Source of the DNA: Ficedula albicollis
Lineage: Eukaryota > Chordata > Aves > Passeriformes > Muscicapidae
DNA: 64,000 nt
Direction of reading: 5' to 3'
Assembly (NCBI RefSeq): GCF_000247815.1
Contig: NC_021681.1
Location: 5,454,713-5,518,712, forward strand
Each line of letters begins with the position of its first letter. Position 1 is the first letter of the stretch. Made by a program: the position numbers and the translations under genes. The notes under the pieces were generated by a model. It had not been told where the DNA came from and made no database searches. It worked only from the letters and a program-made list of their open reading frames with translations. Shown piece by piece: positions 61,553 through 64,000 of this stretch.

Positions 61553-62238
61553 GAGGTGGGGGCTCCCTGGGCTGGGGGTTTAGGGGGAGCTCCAGGGGGT
61601 CCCTGGGCTGGTGGGTTTGGGGAGGTGGTGTTGGGGTCCCTGGGCTGGGGGTTTAGGGGGTCCCTGGGCTGGTGGGTTTAGGGAGGTGGTGTTGGGGTCC
61701 CTATTTTGGGGGTTTGGGAGGGTCTCTGGATTGGAGGTTTGAGGGGTGGGTGATGGTGTGGATGGTTTGGGAGGTCCCTGGTCTGGGGGTTTGGGGGGGG
61801 TTCCCTAGTCTGGAGCCTTGGGGGTTTCCCTCATTTGGGGGTTTCCCTAGTTTGGGGGCTTCCCTAGTTTGGGGGTTTAGGGGGAGGTGGTGTGAAGTGA
61901 GATCATGTTGGGGTCTCTGGTGTGCAGGTTTAGAGGGGTCCCTGAATTGGGGTTTAGGGGGAGGTGGTTTGAGGGTCCTTGCATGTGAGTTTGGGGAGGT
62001 TCCCTGGTCTGGGGGCTTGGGGGATTCCCTGGCTGGGGGTTTATGGGGAGGTGGTGTTGTAGTGCCTGGTCTGGAGGTTTAGGGGAGTCACTGAACTGGG
62101 TGGACATGGTGTGGGGGGTCCCTGCTCTGGGGGCTGTGGGGAGCTGATGGGGAAAATCCCTTTGTGCTGGGACCCTGGGGGTTGTGGGGAGCTGATGGGG
62201 AGGGTCCCTTTGTGCTGGGAACCCGGGGGTTTTGGGGA
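61553..62238 (+). repeat. G-rich degenerate minisatellite with telomere-like motifs
   Basis: Built from blocks such as GGGTCCCTGGGCTGGGGGTT, TAGGG and GGAGGTGGTGTTGGGGTCCC. A 61-bp higher period shows at 61600-61720, and a second, about 50-bp pair at 62120-62238 (GGGGAGCTGATGGGG). TTTAGGG, which contains the vertebrate telomere hexamer TTAGGG, recurs about six times, but never as a tandem run. Dense GGG tracts give high G-quadruplex potential on the plus strand. Confidence 0.88.
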
Positions 62239-62550
62239 TTCTCTGTGCGTTCTCCTGAGTGGATCTCCTAATGCTCATTGAGGGGAGCGGGTCCCACCTC
62301 TGCGTGTCCCTCCCCAGCTCCAGGGGTAAAACCAGCCCCAAACTGCTGCTGCTGGTGGCCAGTGGCCTTGCTCAGGGCTGGGGCTCAGAGTTCAAACTTG
62401 TTTTGTGTCCAATGAAGCTTTGGGTTGTGCTTTTACAGGAAAACTTTGATTTTGTGCTTTGGTGCCCCACTTGTGCCACTGATGCAGGGTCTGCCTGTTC
62501 CAGGTAGAGGCAAACACTTGGACATCTCTTTCTGTAGTGGCTGGAGAACT
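62239..62550. other. Unique non-coding sequence
   Basis: Nothing recognised. Confidence 0.4.
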
Positions 62551-62557
62551 GTCCTGG
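62551..62557. other. Target-site duplication of a family C LTR, left copy
   Basis: GTCCTGG, matching 62883-62889. The minus-strand family C copy has 6-bp flanks, so the real duplication here is probably TCCTGG and the extra G a chance match. Confidence 0.85.
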
Positions 62558-62882
62558 TGTCGTTGGATGCTGCTGGGAACCAGGGAATAAGCAGCCTTGA
62601 AGCCTTGGGTTTCTCAGGCTGCACAAGGACAAGAAATTATAACAATGATTATGAACCTGCAGGGTGCATGAGAGACGTGATGTTTTGCAGAAAGCATGTT
62701 TTCAAAGAGGTGTTGCCTTCTTGGACCAACGAGTCTTTTCTATTCTGTTTGGCATGTACTACCCTATATAAGTGTAGTGTTGCTTTAAATAAAGCTCTTT
62801 CTCTCTTTTGCTTCTCCATTACACAAGGAGCTATGTTATCCTTTATCCTTTTCACTGCTCTCCTATAGCCTAAAATGCAACA
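62558..62882 (+). mobile_element. Endogenous retrovirus solo LTR, family C, complete
   Basis: 325 bp, from TGTCGTTGGATGCTGCTGGG to AAAATGCAACA. TATATA at 62765-62770 and AATAAA at 62788-62793. With a start site normally 25-30 bp after the TATA box, the poly(A) signal falls in U3 or at the U3/R edge, as is known in some alpha- and betaretroviruses. Flanked by matching GTCCTGG. The 6-bp-type duplication and this layout point to a class II (ERVK-like) origin. No internal genes. Confidence 0.92.
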
Positions 62883-62889
62883 GTCCTGG
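62883..62889. other. Target-site duplication of a family C LTR, right copy
   Basis: GTCCTGG, identical to 62551-62557. Confidence 0.85.
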
Positions 62890-64000
62890 CCCCTGGGGAC
62901 CAGAGGGGGCCCATGCAGGTACAGATGTTCTTCAGCCACCTCTTCCAGGTGCCTGCCCCTCCCTGGGGTGTTTGTGCCACCAGCCAGGCAGCCCCTGCAG
63001 TCCCCAAAATTGCTGTTCCTCCTCAGAACAAGCAGTTCCCCCACAGGGAGCAGGGAAAGGTCTTGTCAGAAGTTTCTCTGAGAATCTGAGATGGGAGGGA
63101 GGTCATTCCTTGGAAAACACTCCATGGAGATGGGGCAAACAAAGCCTCCTCTGGGAAGCAGCTCAGATTTATTTGGGGAGATTTTCCCCTCTGATTAATT
63201 GTGGGGGTGTGTGTATATGCTGGGAAAGGCACTAATGTTTACTGGAATTGGGCTATAAATGGTTGCTAACTTCTCGTTCCCTGTGTGATAAATATCATAA
63301 TTGATGCTACAATATGTTAACATTCCGAGCATGAGCTCCTCTTTTCCTGTGGATTTATTTTCATGCATGAGTAGTGTGGAGGTTTGAAGACACCTTCCCT
63401 CAAAGATTACGGGATCTTTACATCTTTCCTCTGTATTAGGAAGAGGATAAGACATCCTTTTTTAAAAAAGAAGAGATGAATATCACCTGGCTTTGGTGTG
63501 CAGAAATAACTTACTGAAATTGTTAAATGCATTTCTTGTCAAATTTACAGAGCTGGGCTGAACAACTTGTAATTTTATGAAATCTTGGGAAAGTGGTCAA
63601 CAACCTGGGAACTTCCACTTATCCTGGCAAACTTGTGTTAAATGGTGAAACCTGCCCTAATACAGCAGAACACAGGGAATCCTTCCTTTTAAGCTATATT
63701 AAATATCTGAGCTCACACATAGCTAAAACATATTTAAAAATATGTTTTTAGCCATGTGTGAGCTTAGAGAACAAAATCAGAGCAGGAAGGGGGGACTGCA
63801 GCACTATTAAAACTCCCTGTGTCAAACAACTAATTTTAGACCTGGGCTTTAAATGTGCCTTTGCAGTATATTTTTATGCCTCAACTCTCTGCTTCAGACC
63901 TTCAAATTTTATTTGGGTGATGGATTTCTGTCAAAATTAGTCGACATTTAGCACTAAAGTCAGGCTGAAATATGAATCCAGCGCTTTAGGACTCCTTTTA
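62890..64000. other. Unique sequence at the window end
   Basis: AT-rich from about 63180 on. No gene or interspersed repeat recognised. The palindrome inside it is listed separately. Confidence 0.45.
63711..63763. repeat. Near-perfect palindrome, about 25-bp arms
   Basis: Left arm GCTCACACATAGCTAAA plus ACATATTT, a 2-base centre (AA), then AAATATGT plus TTTTAGCCATGTGTGAGC. Arms differ by one base and one extra T. Single strands could fold into a tight hairpin. Confidence 0.9.

Noticed and set aside
61553..62238. Interstitial telomere
   Set aside because: TTAGGG occurs only singly within longer units and never as a tandem hexamer run.

Overview
The window looks like nuclear DNA of a bird, probably a songbird. 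It carries about two dozen short, 5'-truncated pieces of CR1 LINEs in both orientations (the avian 3'-tail signature of the type GGTTTGGGTTGGAAGGGACC or its complement). It also carries solo LTRs of three endogenous-retrovirus families, and the unique sequence between them has scattered AT-rich blocks. I found no protein-coding exon, rRNA or tRNA that I can support. Every long open frame is explained by poly-G runs, minisatellites, LTRs or chance. The window reads as a gene desert or part of a very large intron. The songbird call is an inference from repeat type, not from a gene.

Layout. 0-12 kb: CR1 pieces; a full-length LTR (family D, 1693-2748) with 445 G's in its middle; a 450-bp tandem duplication inside a family B LTR (3585-4484); a second poly-G run at 8843-8971 that ends in an Illumina-adapter-like 9-mer; and a second family B LTR (11400-11865) that carries about 49 bp of Illumina paired-end adapter. 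12-32 kb: unique sequence with CR1 pieces and two family C LTRs (15144-15370, 27533-27867). 32.2-32.9 kb: a minisatellite built on a 33/38-bp monomer. 33-45 kb: mostly unique sequence with AT-rich, possibly conserved blocks and a 389-bp tandem duplication (40494-41272). 45-52 kb: a family D LTR with a perfect 5-bp target-site duplication, then two exact tandem duplications (1635 bp and 1037 bp units). 53.1-55.6 kb: a 46-bp minisatellite of 27 clean units, preceded by four poly-G runs. 56-64 kb: more CR1, a G-rich array with telomere-like motifs (61.55-62.24 kb), a family C LTR with an intact target-site duplication (62558-62882), and a 53-bp near-perfect palindrome (63711-63763).

Main message. 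The strongest unusual signals are assembly faults, not a new biological system: library adapter left in the sequence, 1687 bases of pure G in six runs, and several exact local duplications that probably come from contig joining or gap filling. Several retroelement observations are sound biology: two LTR families with readable target-site duplications, and one family with a poly(A) signal lying almost on its TATA box. Anyone using this window for gene models, copy number or repeat evolution should treat 1942-2386, 8531-8980, 11618-11672, 45981-49250, 50084-52157 and 53154-54380 with caution.
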